Origin: an uncultured Collinsella sp.
Lineage (GTDB): Bacteria; Actinomycetota; Coriobacteriia; Coriobacteriales; Coriobacteriaceae
Direction: 5' to 3'
DNA length: 16,161 bases
Assembly: GCA_900756725.1 (NCBI GenBank)
Contig: CAAELJ010000066.1
Coordinates: 1-16,161 of the forward strand
Position 1 is the stretch's first letter. Each line of letters begins with the position of its first letter. The position numbers and the translations under genes were made by a program. Below the pieces are notes generated by a model that ran no database searches, was not told the DNA's origin, and was given only the letters and a program-made list of their open reading frames with translations. Below, in pieces: positions 1 to 6,715 of this stretch.

Positions 1-39
1 AAGGCCGCTGATGCCAACGTGGGTACCTTAGCGACGTGC

Positions 40-74
40 AAAAACGGGCCGATATCCACTTGGTTATCGGCCCG
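40..74 (-). terminator. Rho-independent terminator of the exonuclease gene
   Basis: A perfect 10-bp stem (45-54 pairs with 65-74) has a 10-base loop. Read on the minus strand it is followed directly by five T residues (40-44). It lies about 100 bases after the stop of the minus-strand exonuclease and has no T-run on the plus side, so it should serve the minus strand. Confidence 0.7.
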
Positions 75-173
75 CATTGCGTTGCTTGAGAGGGACGCCT
101 CGGCGTGTCGCTTTTGCGCGGGGCGTTATGGCCCGACGAGTATCGCTCGCGAATGGCGCCTCTGCTTGGCAAT

Positions 174-1142
174 CTACTTGGCAAATAGGTTCTTGAGGTT
201 GAACTCGGCCTGGACGGTACGGAGCATGAGGTCGGTGTCGTCGAGGCCCAGGTGCTGCTCGTTGGCGTCGGCGGCGAGGGTGCCACGGCGGCGCGCCCAG
301 TTCTCGAGCGCGGCGGGCGCGGACTCGCGGGGGAGCGAGCGCACATCGGCGTCCAGGCTGCGGCAGATCTGGCGCGAGTCGATGACGATGATCTTACCCG
401 CGCGGCGTGCCTCGGCGTAACCGTCCAAGTGGATCTTGAACCAGCTGTCTTCAAAGGCGGCGTTGTGCGCCATGTACGGGTACTTCTTCATAAGCTTGAG
501 CAGCTGCTTTTGCAGCTCTTTGTTCTCGCGGAAGGGCGTTTTGCCGTCGATGTCGTCCCAGGTGATGTGGTGGATATTCGACAACGGCACATCCTCGCCG
601 CGGTAGATATCGGGCAGGCCGCAGTAGTGCGCCTCGGCGTCGTGCGGGACGGCGTCGCTGGTGAGGTCCATGATCTCCCAGCCCACGTTGATGATATAGC
701 CGCGCTCGGGTGCGCGGCCGGTGGTCTCGATGTCGATGCCGAGCACCGTGCCCTGAATGGGCTTGCGGGCGTAGGCGACGCCGAGCGCGTCGCGGTCGCC
801 GCGGATCTCGCGCATGACGGACGCGGCGGTGCGCTTTTGCATCTTGCCGATGGCAGCGCAGGTGTCGGCGTCGGACAGGCCGCGCGAAAGCGTCGCGGGC
901 GTCACGTTGCGCAGGCGCGCCTCGCCAATCTGGTCGCACAGGTCGCGGTTGCGGTCGGCTAGGTCGCGCACGGTGGCAAAGTCGAAGCCGGGGTCGTCCT
1001 CGGCGGTAAAGTACTCAGTCTCGAGCACCTTGAGGGCCTCTTCGCCTTTCTGACGCTCGGATTCCATGGCGCCGTGGTCGCCGTAGATAAACATGGGGAT
1101 AAACGGCTGGCGCTCGTATTCGAGTGCTTGCGAAACGTTCAT
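174..1142 (-). CDS. DnaQ-like DEDDh 3'-5' exonuclease
   Basis: 322-residue protein with a C-terminal DnaQ/RNase T-type exonuclease fold, which removes nucleotides from 3' ends with two metal ions. ExoI is GIDIETTG with Asp137 and Glu139. ExoII is AHNAAFED at 225-232, with acidic residues right after HNAAF. ExoIII is near the C-terminus in HLGLDDTDLM, whose His and Asp suit the DEDDh subclass. The first ~125 residues are polar, probably helical, and I recognise no domain in them. The ATG at 1142 is chosen because AAGGAG sits six bases upstream; an open frame continues 26 codons further up to 1220 without a comparable site. It is a single gene with its own downstream hairpin, divergent from the metal exporter. 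Whether it acts on DNA repair intermediates or RNA cannot be told. Family assignment is firm, role is not. Confidence 0.85.
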   Translation of the reverse strand: MNVSQALEYERQPFIPMFIYGDHGAMESERQKGEEALKVLETEYFTAEDDPGFDFATVRDLADRNRDLCDQIGEARLRNVTPATLSRGLSDADTCAAIGKMQKRTAASVMREIRGDRDALGVAYARKPIQGTVLGIDIETTGRAPERGYIINVGWEIMDLTSDAVPHDAEAHYCGLPDIYRGEDVPLSNIHHITWDDIDGKTPFRENKELQKQLLKLMKKYPYMAHNAAFEDSWFKIHLDGYAEARRAGKIIVIDSRQICRSLDADVRSLPRESAPAALENWARRRGTLAADANEQHLGLDDTDLMLRTVQAEFNLKNLFAK

Positions 1143-1204
1143 ATGCTGCTCCTTGGACGGGCCGCGTCGCGCGGCTCGGGTTTGTCGAGTTATGGCGAGA
1201 TGAT

Positions 1205-1213
1205 AGTTTACCA
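1205..1213 (-). promoter_or_regulatory. Possible extended -10 promoter of the exonuclease gene
   Basis: On the minus strand the bases read TGG-TAAACT, an extended -10 (TGn plus a 4-of-6 hexamer). The -35 region 17 bases further up is poor. It lies about 65 bases before the exonuclease ATG. Inference from motif only. Confidence 0.3.
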
Positions 1214-1223
1214 TGGGCAACTA

Positions 1224-1251
1224 TTGGCATCACGCCTAGGACAATTACAAT
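1224..1251 (+). promoter_or_regulatory. Sigma70-type promoter of the metal exporter gene
   Basis: TTGGCA at 1224-1229 and TACAAT at 1246-1251 each match the housekeeping consensus at five of six positions, with a 16-base spacer. The predicted transcript starts near 1258, giving a leader of about 55 bases, too short for the known manganese riboswitch class. The -10 is embedded in the repeat described at 1236-1283. Confidence 0.55.
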
Positions 1252-1283
1252 ACCCTAGTTGACCGCTAGGACTTTTACAATGC
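1236..1283. repeat. Tandem operator-like repeats over the exporter promoter
   Basis: CTAGGACAATTACAATAC (1236-1253) recurs as CTAGGACTTTTACAATGC (1266-1283), 15 of 18 identical and exactly 30 bases apart, about three helical turns. CCTAG at 1254-1258 also forms a CTAGG-N13-CCTAG inverted repeat with the first copy. The first copy covers the -10 and the second lies just downstream of the expected start site, a layout suited to repression. Regulator identity is unknown; a metal-responsive one is an inference from the gene served. Confidence 0.45.
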
Positions 1284-1313
1284 TGCCGAAAGACACGAAA
1301 GGTTCCATCCGTC

Positions 1314-2402
1314 ATGGATTTGCTGATTGATATTCTGCTCGACGCCGGCAAGGACACGTTCTCGCTGGTGCCGTTCTTGTTGGTGACATATCTGGTCCTC
1401 GAGACGCTTGAGCATGTTGCGGGCGACCGCGTTAACGGCGCCATTAAGCGTGCCGGCGCCGCTGGCCCCGTGGTTGGCTCGTTGCTGGGCATGGTGCCGC
1501 AGTGCGGCTTTTCGGCCATGGCGGCAACGCTATACGCCGGTCGCGTCGTGACGCTGGGCACCCTGGTGGCGGTGTTTCTCTCGACCTCCGACGAGATGCT
1601 GCCGCTGCTACTTGCCGAGCAGGTTCCCGTGCAGACTATGGCGATGCTTTTGGCTTCGAAGGCGCTGATCGCGCTGGTCACGGGCTTTATCGTGGATGCT
1701 GCCATTCGCGGCCTGCGTCGCAACGCCCGTGCGCATGTGGCGATTCGCCGTACCGTGTTGGGAACCGCTGTCAATCCGGCGCACGTTAACTGCGCGCATG
1801 ACGATCACAGCGGCGGTGACATCATCGACGAGGTGGCCGAGGCTGGCGTGAGTGCCGATCACATCCATGAGCTGTGCGAGCGCGACCATTGCGGTTGTGA
1901 TGAAGACGAGGACGAGCACGAACATGGACATGTCCACGATCACGGTCATGAGGGCGAGCATGAACACCATCATGGCCATGGTCACTCTCACTCACACGAA
2001 GGTGCGCCCGTCCTGTCGATTATCCGCAGCGCCATCTCGCATACCGTGCAGGTATCGGTATTCATTTTCCTAGTGACGCTGATTCTGGTCGCCGTGCTCG
2101 AGACCTTTGGCGAATCTGCGATCGAGCAGTTCCTGCGTGGCAACGAGACGCTCGCCGTCCTGGGTTCGGCGCTTGTCGGCCTGATCCCCAACTGCTCGGC
2201 GAGCGTGGTCATTACGCAGCTGTATCTGGAAGGCGCACTGCAACTGGCACCGATGCTCGCCGGCACGCTCATTTCCGCCGGCGTGGGCTACCTGGTCCTG
2301 TTCCGCACCAACCGCAGCGCTCGCGAAAATGCCGTGTTCCTGGTCATGATGTACGTCATCGGCGTGGGCTGGGGCCTCGCCCTATCTGCCTTCGGCCTCT
2401 AA
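1314..2402 (+). CDS. Putative heavy-metal/manganese exporter, ArsP_2-like membrane protein
   Basis: 362-residue polytopic membrane protein resembling the putative 10TM heavy-metal exporter family (ArsP_2, often labelled arsenic efflux or putative manganese transporter). Two homologous halves are visible: GMVPQCGFS (59-67) and GLIPNCSAS (289-297) each carry a P-x-C-[GS] motif inside hydrophobic segments, with Cys64 and Cys294 equivalent. Between the halves is a long polar loop. Residues 202-228 hold 14 histidines in 27 positions, preceded by CERDHCGC (188-195) and an acidic run, a likely metal-binding sensor or buffer on the cytosolic side. Hydrophobic segments lie roughly at 15-30, 50-72, 78-100, 108-130, 243-262, 280-300, 311-330 and 340-360. 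GAAAGG 11 bases before the ATG is the likely ribosome site. It stands alone between its promoter and a strong terminator. Substrate is uncertain; manganese or another divalent cation fits the histidine loop better than arsenite. Confidence 0.75.
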   Translation: MDLLIDILLDAGKDTFSLVPFLLVTYLVLETLEHVAGDRVNGAIKRAGAAGPVVGSLLGMVPQCGFSAMAATLYAGRVVTLGTLVAVFLSTSDEMLPLLLAEQVPVQTMAMLLASKALIALVTGFIVDAAIRGLRRNARAHVAIRRTVLGTAVNPAHVNCAHDDHSGGDIIDEVAEAGVSADHIHELCERDHCGCDEDEDEHEHGHVHDHGHEGEHEHHHGHGHSHSHEGAPVLSIIRSAISHTVQVSVFIFLVTLILVAVLETFGESAIEQFLRGNETLAVLGSALVGLIPNCSASVVITQLYLEGALQLAPMLAGTLISAGVGYLVLFRTNRSARENAVFLVMMYVIGVGWGLALSAFGL

Positions 2403-2413
2403 GTAGGCCTAAC

Positions 2414-2488
2414 AAAACGGGCTTCAAAATAGCTATGCACGGCGCCTACACAATGCGGCGACGCATGGCATTTTGAAGCCCGTTTTTT
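2414..2488. terminator. Strong bidirectional terminator
   Basis: A perfect 17-bp stem (2414-2430 with 2470-2486) continues inward through a further 7 pairs including one G-T. The plus side ends in six T (2483-2488) and the minus side in four T. It sits between the convergent exporter and YaiI-family genes and can serve both. Confidence 0.88.
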
Positions 2489-2569
2489 GTTGAGCCACGG
2501 ATCCTGAGCGCTCACACCGGTCAGAACAAAAAGGCAAATTTCCGGGCATAGCCTAAAAATCTGCCTTGG

Positions 2570-3052
2570 TTAGCGCAGCAGCTCGGTGAGGTTGCGCTTA
2601 AAGCGGGCGCGGTCTTCGCCGGTGAAGGCTGACGGCCCGCGGGTGCGACCGCCAGCGCGGCGCACCTTCTTTTCCTCGTGACGAATAAACAGCTGCATGT
2701 CGATGGTCGCCTTGTCGTACACGCGCCCGCGCACGCCGATGGCGGAGGCATCGCGGCCGAGCACCATGCTCGCCAGGCCAATGTCCTGCGTCACGACCAC
2801 GTCGCCCGCCTGCAGACGTTCGACAATGGCAAAGTCGGCACTATCGGCGCCCACGCTCACATCGAGCGTGGTGACCCAAAAGCCGCGTCGCGCGTGCTCG
2901 GCATCACGTGGATCGTCGCGGCGAATGTGCCGCTCCAGGTTCTGCGTGCTGTTGCCGGCAATCACCACGGCGACGCCCGCCCGCCGCGCGCAGTCGATCG
3001 ACTCGCGCGTAACCGGGCAGGCGTCGGCATCAATAAAAAGCGTTCTTGGCAT
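2570..3052 (-). CDS. YaiI/YqxD family protein (DUF188, UPF0178), PIN-like
   Basis: 160-residue cytosolic protein of the UPF0178 family, full family length. The N-terminal signature IDADACPV (7-14) carries the acidic residues typical of this PIN-like fold, and VVVTQDIGLASMVL and RGRVYDKATID are further family blocks. The basic C-terminus (KKVRRAGGRTRGPSAFTGED) matches the conserved RTGGPxxFT-type tail. By fold it may be a metal-dependent nuclease, but no activity is established for the family. The ATG directly follows the TAG of the DUF308 gene and no good ribosome site precedes it, so translation probably depends on reinitiation after the upstream gene. Family call is solid, function is not known. 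Confidence 0.88.
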   Translation of the reverse strand: MPRTLFIDADACPVTRESIDCARRAGVAVVIAGNSTQNLERHIRRDDPRDAEHARRGFWVTTLDVSVGADSADFAIVERLQAGDVVVTQDIGLASMVLGRDASAIGVRGRVYDKATIDMQLFIRHEEKKVRRAGGRTRGPSAFTGEDRARFKRNLTELLR

Positions 3053-3655
3053 CTAGTGCACCAGTTTGCCAAACTGAATGGCGCGGACAATGAGCGTCAC
3101 GCCAAACACCAGGAGCGCGGCGCCGCTAAAGATGACGAGCATCTTTGCCGACCACAGCGGATAGATAAACACGAACATGCCGGCGATGATGGAGAGCGCG
3201 CCGCTCAGGATGGCGAGGGCGCGGTTGGACGAAAGCTCGGACTCCAGAATGGACATGACACCTTCGACAATCCAGCCAAAGCCAGCCACGACCACCACGA
3301 GCGTGGTGAGCGTCGCGGTCGAGAAGGCCTGATTGCGCAGGATTATGACGCCGCCCAGAATGATGAGCAGGTTGGAGATGATGCTCGTCACGCGCCAGCC
3401 GGCGGGCAGCAGCGGCTCAAAAATGGCGGTGAACAGCCTGATGGCTGCCGTAATTATAAAGTAGAAGCCCAGGACGGTCGTCAGGAAGACGAGGGACTTG
3501 GCGGGTGCAAACAGCAGCGCGATGCCGGCAAGCAGCGCGATGACGCCCGTGACGGCGTAGATCCAGCGCACGGCCTTGATTGCCTTGCCTGCCATGCTTT
3601 TCTCGTCAAATCCAAACAGATTCGACTGCTGGTCGTCGTTCTTAAAGATGCCCAT
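3053..3655 (-). CDS. DUF308 (HdeD-like) six-helix membrane protein
   Basis: 200-residue integral membrane protein with a polar 28-residue N-terminus and six hydrophobic segments at about 31-50, 54-74, 90-107, 117-133, 145-164 and 168-190. The repeating pairs of helices with G/A-rich faces are the DUF308 pattern shared with HdeD, an acid-stress membrane protein of enterobacteria. The ATG at 3655 has AAAGGAG six bases upstream and is preferred over an in-frame start 11 codons earlier. Its TAG stop abuts the ATG of the YaiI-family gene, so the two form an operon. The leader holds two small G/C stems (3674-3685 and 3699-3712) of unknown role. A stress-related membrane role is inferred from the family only. 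Confidence 0.8.
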   Translation of the reverse strand: MGIFKNDDQQSNLFGFDEKSMAGKAIKAVRWIYAVTGVIALLAGIALLFAPAKSLVFLTTVLGFYFIITAAIRLFTAIFEPLLPAGWRVTSIISNLLIILGGVIILRNQAFSTATLTTLVVVVAGFGWIVEGVMSILESELSSNRALAILSGALSIIAGMFVFIYPLWSAKMLVIFSGAALLVFGVTLIVRAIQFGKLVH

Positions 3656-3870
3656 GAGGTCTCCTTTCCGCACGGCGTTTGCCGTCATTGTTGTTTTTGC
3701 GGCGTATGCCGCAGTTGCTACAACAAGTATCGCCTAAAGGCACCGGCGTATGGGTCGGGGAGGGCGAAGTGTAACCCAAAGGCCCCGATTTGTTCTCGTT
3801 GTTCCCCATGTCGCGTTTTTCTATTCAACAGGTGTAGAACATTGCGGCTCTGTTCGTTATTGCCTGCGTT

Positions 3871-3889
3871 TTAGGCTAGATTTTCCTAA
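3871..3889. promoter_or_regulatory. DtxR/IdeR-box-like 19-bp palindrome
   Basis: TTAGGCTAGATTTTCCTAA is an interrupted palindrome (TTAGG-N9-CCTAA). By my count it matches 14 of 19 positions of the actinobacterial DtxR/IdeR consensus as I remember it, including both outer half-sites. It ends 28 bases before the nitroreductase ATG and overlaps a TAGATT that could be a -10. Iron or manganese control is inference. Confidence 0.4.
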
Positions 3890-3917
3890 GAACAATTGCC
3901 TTGTATTGGGGGTCTCT

Positions 3918-4589
3918 ATGAACGAAGCTGTTCCCGCGGCGCCGTCGAGCGTGGAGTTGATGGCAAAGCAAGGTTGCGAAAAGCTCGGTCTGGAATCGTT
4001 TGACGCGCTGGTCCGTCGTGCCCGCACATGCCGTCGATTTGACGAGTCCATGCGCGTACCGCGCGAGTTTTTGCTTGAGCTGGCAGAGCTGGCGCACCTG
4101 GCTCCCTGCGGCGCTAATGCTCAGCGTCTGCGTTTTCATGTGGTGAGCGACGCCGAGGAGTGTTCGAGCTTATTTGAAAAGCTCACATGGGCTGGTGCGC
4201 TCAAGGATTGGTCGGGTCCTGTCGAGGGCGAGCGCCCGACCGGCTATATCGCGATCCTTGCCGAGCGTCCCGCTCCAGGCAAGCCTGCCGCGCCAATCAC
4301 CGAGGCAGACGCTGGTATCGCCGCGCAGACGATGATGCTCGCCGCCCGCAGCGCTACGCCCGAGGTGGCGGCGTGCATGTTCAAGGCTTTTCCGCCTCGT
4401 GCGATTGATGTCATGGGACTTGACGGCGACAAGTACGAGGTCAAGCTGATCATGGTCTTTGGCGTTCCCGCCGAGACACAGGTGATCGATGCAATTGATT
4501 CCAACCCCGACGGCTCTATTAATTACTGGCGTGACGAGGCACAGGTACACCACGTACCCAAGCGTCCACTCGCCGACGTACTGGTGTAG
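3918..4589 (+). CDS. Nitroreductase family protein
   Basis: 223-residue FMN-dependent nitroreductase-fold protein, likely a cytosolic NAD(P)H oxidoreductase; the natural substrate is unknown. Blocks in order: RRARTCRRFDES (33-44), the basic segment that contacts FMN phosphate; APCGANAQRLRF (62-73), equivalent to the SPSxxNxQPW motif; EADAGIAAQTMMLAA (129-143), the dimer-interface helix; and VMVFGVP-like IMVFGVPAE (178-186) leading to the C-terminal HHVPKRPLADVLV (211-223), typical of the family end. The ATG at 3918 follows a G-run at 3908-3912; no homologous sequence precedes it. It is first in a plus-strand cluster with two histidine phosphatases and lies downstream of a DtxR-box-like site, so metal or redox control is possible. 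Confidence 0.85.
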   Translation: MNEAVPAAPSSVELMAKQGCEKLGLESFDALVRRARTCRRFDESMRVPREFLLELAELAHLAPCGANAQRLRFHVVSDAEECSSLFEKLTWAGALKDWSGPVEGERPTGYIAILAERPAPGKPAAPITEADAGIAAQTMMLAARSATPEVAACMFKAFPPRAIDVMGLDGDKYEVKLIMVFGVPAETQVIDAIDSNPDGSINYWRDEAQVHHVPKRPLADVLV

Positions 4590-4622
4590 TTGCGTCGTCG
4601 CGGCGCGATCCGGCGGCAAAAC

Positions 4623-4653
4623 CACCACAAAGGTGCCTGGCCCCTTTGTGGTG
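4623..4653 (+). other. Stable hairpin before the first phosphatase gene
   Basis: A perfect 11-bp stem (4623-4633 with 4643-4653) and a 9-base loop fill the 81-base gap between the nitroreductase and the next gene, ending a few bases before its ribosome site. There is no T-run after it on the plus strand, so it is more likely a leader structure or a processing or attenuation site than a terminator. Confidence 0.5.
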
Positions 4654-4670
4654 CTGCGAGGGGAGGGCAT

Positions 4671-5213
4671 GTGGCCGATCTGTATTTGGTACGGCATGGG
4701 CAGACCGAGCTCAACGTGCGGAACATTTTGCAGGGCTGGCACGATTCGCCGCTTACGGTGCGCGGGCGCGAGCAGGCACTGGCGACGCGCGCGGCGTTTG
4801 AGGCGCGCGGCATCTCCTTTGACCATGCGTATTCGTCTCCGTTGGGTCGGGCACGGTGTACGGCAGAGCTGATCGTTGGCGAGGGCCGTTCCATAGAGCT
4901 GGTCGATGACCTGCGCGAGTGGCATTTGGGATCGTTGGAGGGCACATCAAACCGCGAGATGCCGGCGCAACCCTGGGGTGATTATCCGGTCGCCTTTGGT
5001 GGCGAGTCGGAAAGTGAGCTTCGCGCACGTATGGTCGCGGCGCTGTCTCGTATTATGGCCCGGCCTCGGCACGACTGCGTGCTGGCCGTTTCCCACGGCT
5101 CAGCCTGCCAGGAGTTTCTTGAGTATGTGGCCGGCGGGGGAGAACAGCTCGACAACGGCGCCGTGCTTCATTTTAGCTATTGTGATGGGGCGTTTTCGCT
5201 CCTTGATTGGTAA
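4671..5213 (+). CDS. Histidine phosphatase family protein (phosphoglycerate mutase-like), copy 1
   Basis: 180-residue member of the RHG histidine phosphatase superfamily, which works through a phosphohistidine intermediate. LYLVRHGQTELN (4-15) gives nucleophile His9 with Arg8; SSPLGRARCTAE (55-66) supplies the second arginine; LREWHLGSLEG (81-91) the general acid region Glu83; and LAVSHGS (138-144) the second histidine His142. The length is that of small phosphatases rather than a true mutase. I chose the GTG at 4671 because GAGGGGAGG precedes it by four bases and the family begins right before LYLVRHG; an upstream in-frame start at 4590 would add 27 unrelated residues. It is followed 19 bases later by a paralogue. 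Substrate cannot be read from sequence. Confidence 0.88.
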   Translation: MADLYLVRHGQTELNVRNILQGWHDSPLTVRGREQALATRAAFEARGISFDHAYSSPLGRARCTAELIVGEGRSIELVDDLREWHLGSLEGTSNREMPAQPWGDYPVAFGGESESELRARMVAALSRIMARPRHDCVLAVSHGSACQEFLEYVAGGGEQLDNGAVLHFSYCDGAFSLLDW

Positions 5214-5232
5214 CGAGCGAAAGGACCCCCCT

Positions 5233-5868
5233 ATGAATAAAGATCTGTATCTGGTCCGTCATGGACAGACGATATTCAACCTTAAGCGCATTATTCAGGG
5301 TTGGAGCGATTCGCCACTCACGCAGCTTGGTTGCGACCAGGCGGTGCGCGCCGGTATGTTCTTGCGTGCGCGTGGCATCGAACCCGATCATGCCTACACC
5401 TCCACACTGCACCGCACCGAGCAGACTATCGCCAACCTGTGGCCGGGCCTTGCCTACGAGCGCCTTGATGGCCTGCGCGAGTGGTTCTTTGGCGATTTTG
5501 AGGCCGAGCGCGTGATGCTCATGCCCGAGCGTCCGTGGCGTGACTTCTACCGCCAATTTGGCGGCGAGGGGCAGATGCAGGTGCGCGAGCGCATGGTGGC
5601 GACGTTGACCGATCTTATGCGACGTCCGGACCACGAGTGCGTGCTCGCGGTGAGCCACGCCTCGTCCATCAAGGAATTTTTGGACCACGTGAGGGGAGCG
5701 GCGGCCGACGAGCGCGAGCGCGTTCCGGGCAACTGCTCGGTGCTGCATTTTGCGTTTGACGATGCGACGGATACGTTTGAACTGGTCGAAGTCTTTACGC
5801 AGGAAGATTATGCGCGCGAGCTGGGTCTTGAGCCGCTCGTGGCGGCAGCGGGTCCGCAGCGCGGGTAG
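5233..5868 (+). CDS. Histidine phosphatase family protein, copy 2
   Basis: 211-residue paralogue of the preceding protein with the same blocks at nearly the same positions: LYLVRHGQT (5-13, His10), TSTLHRTEQT (56-65, Arg61), LREWFFGDFE (81-90, Glu83) and LAVSHAS (138-144, His142). It differs in a longer C-terminus (about residues 160-211) with a charged insertion GAAADERERV and an acidic tail, so the two copies probably differ in substrate. The ATG at 5233 has AAAGGA eight bases upstream. The gene is last in the cluster and followed by a strong hairpin at 5914-5951. Tandem duplication with divergence is the simplest origin. Some enzymes of this superfamily are phosphoserine phosphatases, relevant because serC and serA are nearby without serB. 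Confidence 0.88.
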   Translation: MNKDLYLVRHGQTIFNLKRIIQGWSDSPLTQLGCDQAVRAGMFLRARGIEPDHAYTSTLHRTEQTIANLWPGLAYERLDGLREWFFGDFEAERVMLMPERPWRDFYRQFGGEGQMQVRERMVATLTDLMRRPDHECVLAVSHASSIKEFLDHVRGAAADERERVPGNCSVLHFAFDDATDTFELVEVFTQEDYARELGLEPLVAAAGPQRG

Positions 5869-5913
5869 CGCGGGCGTGGCGATGCGGATTGCCGACATCA
5901 TTGCTCGATGCGA

Positions 5914-5951
5914 AAGGGGCGGGGATGTATGCGCATGTATCCCCGCCCCTT
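5914..5951. terminator. Strong hairpin between convergent operons
   Basis: A perfect 13-bp G/C-rich stem (5914-5926 with 5939-5951) encloses 12 bases that can extend it by further pairs. A short T-rich stretch follows on both sides. It lies 45 bases after the second phosphatase stop and 45 bases past the DUF1015-like stop, so it can end both transcripts. Confidence 0.8.
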
Positions 5952-5995
5952 GTTTGTCGAGCTGCCGAGTCTTTGTGCCGGGCGTTTAGGCCCTG

Positions 5996-6676
5996 TTAGA
6001 ACCGTGCGATCTGGTGGGTCAGCAAACCCGTCGGAACCTGCGGTGCGCCGCCGGCAACCTGCGCGGCGGGGAATAACGCGGCAACGGTAAAGTTGAACGG
6101 CTCTTTGCCCGTGTAGGCGCCGGCTGCGCGGGCTTCGTCTGCCAGGAGCTGCGCCGCCCCTGCTAGCGCGGCAGCATAGGTGGGGTCGTCTGCCGGCGTC
6201 GGCTCCGGTGCCTGGTCGAGCATGGCTCGGATGGCAGCAACGGCGTCCTCGCGCTTGACCTCCCACGCGCGGTGCGTAATGCCGGCGGGGTCGGTGACGG
6301 CATAGAGCGACGCGCCCTCTTTGGCGGCACCGAGGATGATATCCATAACGGGCGAGGCCTCGTAGGCGAGCGACACGGGGCGCGGCTGCACCTTAAGCTC
6401 GGCGATTGCACGGGCGGCTGCAGCCGCATCTGCGGGGGTCGCGCCGTCGCCCGTCAGTACGCCGACCGGGCAAATTGCCACAACGCCCGTCACGCGCCCT
6501 GGCTCTCCGGAGCATTCGTACACGTAATACGCCGCGCCCGGATCTTTGAGCATGAGCCCGTCGGCAATGGCGCCGCGCAGGGCGTCGTTGCCGCTTAGGA
6601 TGCCGCCCATCTGCGGCAGCGCTTCGAGCACGCGATCCTGAGCTGGGCGGATGCAGGGAAACGGAAGTGCTTTCAT
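5996..6676 (-). CDS. Short DUF1015-like protein
   Basis: 226-residue protein that I assign to the DUF1015 family on overall pattern: an N-terminal FPCIRPAQD block like the family's PF..LRP start, AAYYVYECSGEPGRVTGVVA (49-68), SPVMDIILGA with AVTDPAGITHRAWEV in the middle, and a final EPFNFTVAALFPAAQV segment. DUF1015 proteins are usually about 400 residues with a conserved ADGHHR motif; here the equivalent place reads ADDPTY, so the signature histidines are gone and the protein is roughly half length. The ATG at 6676 has AGGA about six bases upstream. It lies 39 bases after the ruined M20 gene, probably once co-transcribed. DUF1015 genes often sit beside serC/serA, as here. No biochemical function is known; a degenerate or regulatory version is inference. 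Confidence 0.55.
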   Translation of the reverse strand: MKALPFPCIRPAQDRVLEALPQMGGILSGNDALRGAIADGLMLKDPGAAYYVYECSGEPGRVTGVVAICPVGVLTGDGATPADAAAAARAIAELKVQPRPVSLAYEASPVMDIILGAAKEGASLYAVTDPAGITHRAWEVKREDAVAAIRAMLDQAPEPTPADDPTYAAALAGAAQLLADEARAAGAYTGKEPFNFTVAALFPAAQVAGGAPQVPTGLLTHQIARF

Positions 6677-6715
6677 GGGCGATCCTAACGCGCGAGTCGG
6701 TTTGTTCGCGGCTTA

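Noticed and set aside
252..962. Plus-strand open frame opposite the exonuclease
   Set aside because: Valine/alanine/glycine-rich antisense product; the exonuclease motifs and ribosome site are on the minus strand.
1236..1283. CRISPR-like repeats
   Set aside because: Only two 18-base units that sit on a promoter, with no array and no cas genes.
1252..1313. Manganese (yybP-ykoY) riboswitch before the metal exporter
   Set aside because: The predicted leader is only about 55 bases and shows no paired domain of the needed size.
2678..3874. Plus-strand open frame of nearly 400 codons across the YaiI and DUF308 genes
   Set aside because: Product is a charged low-complexity sequence opposite two genes with clear family signatures and a coupled junction.
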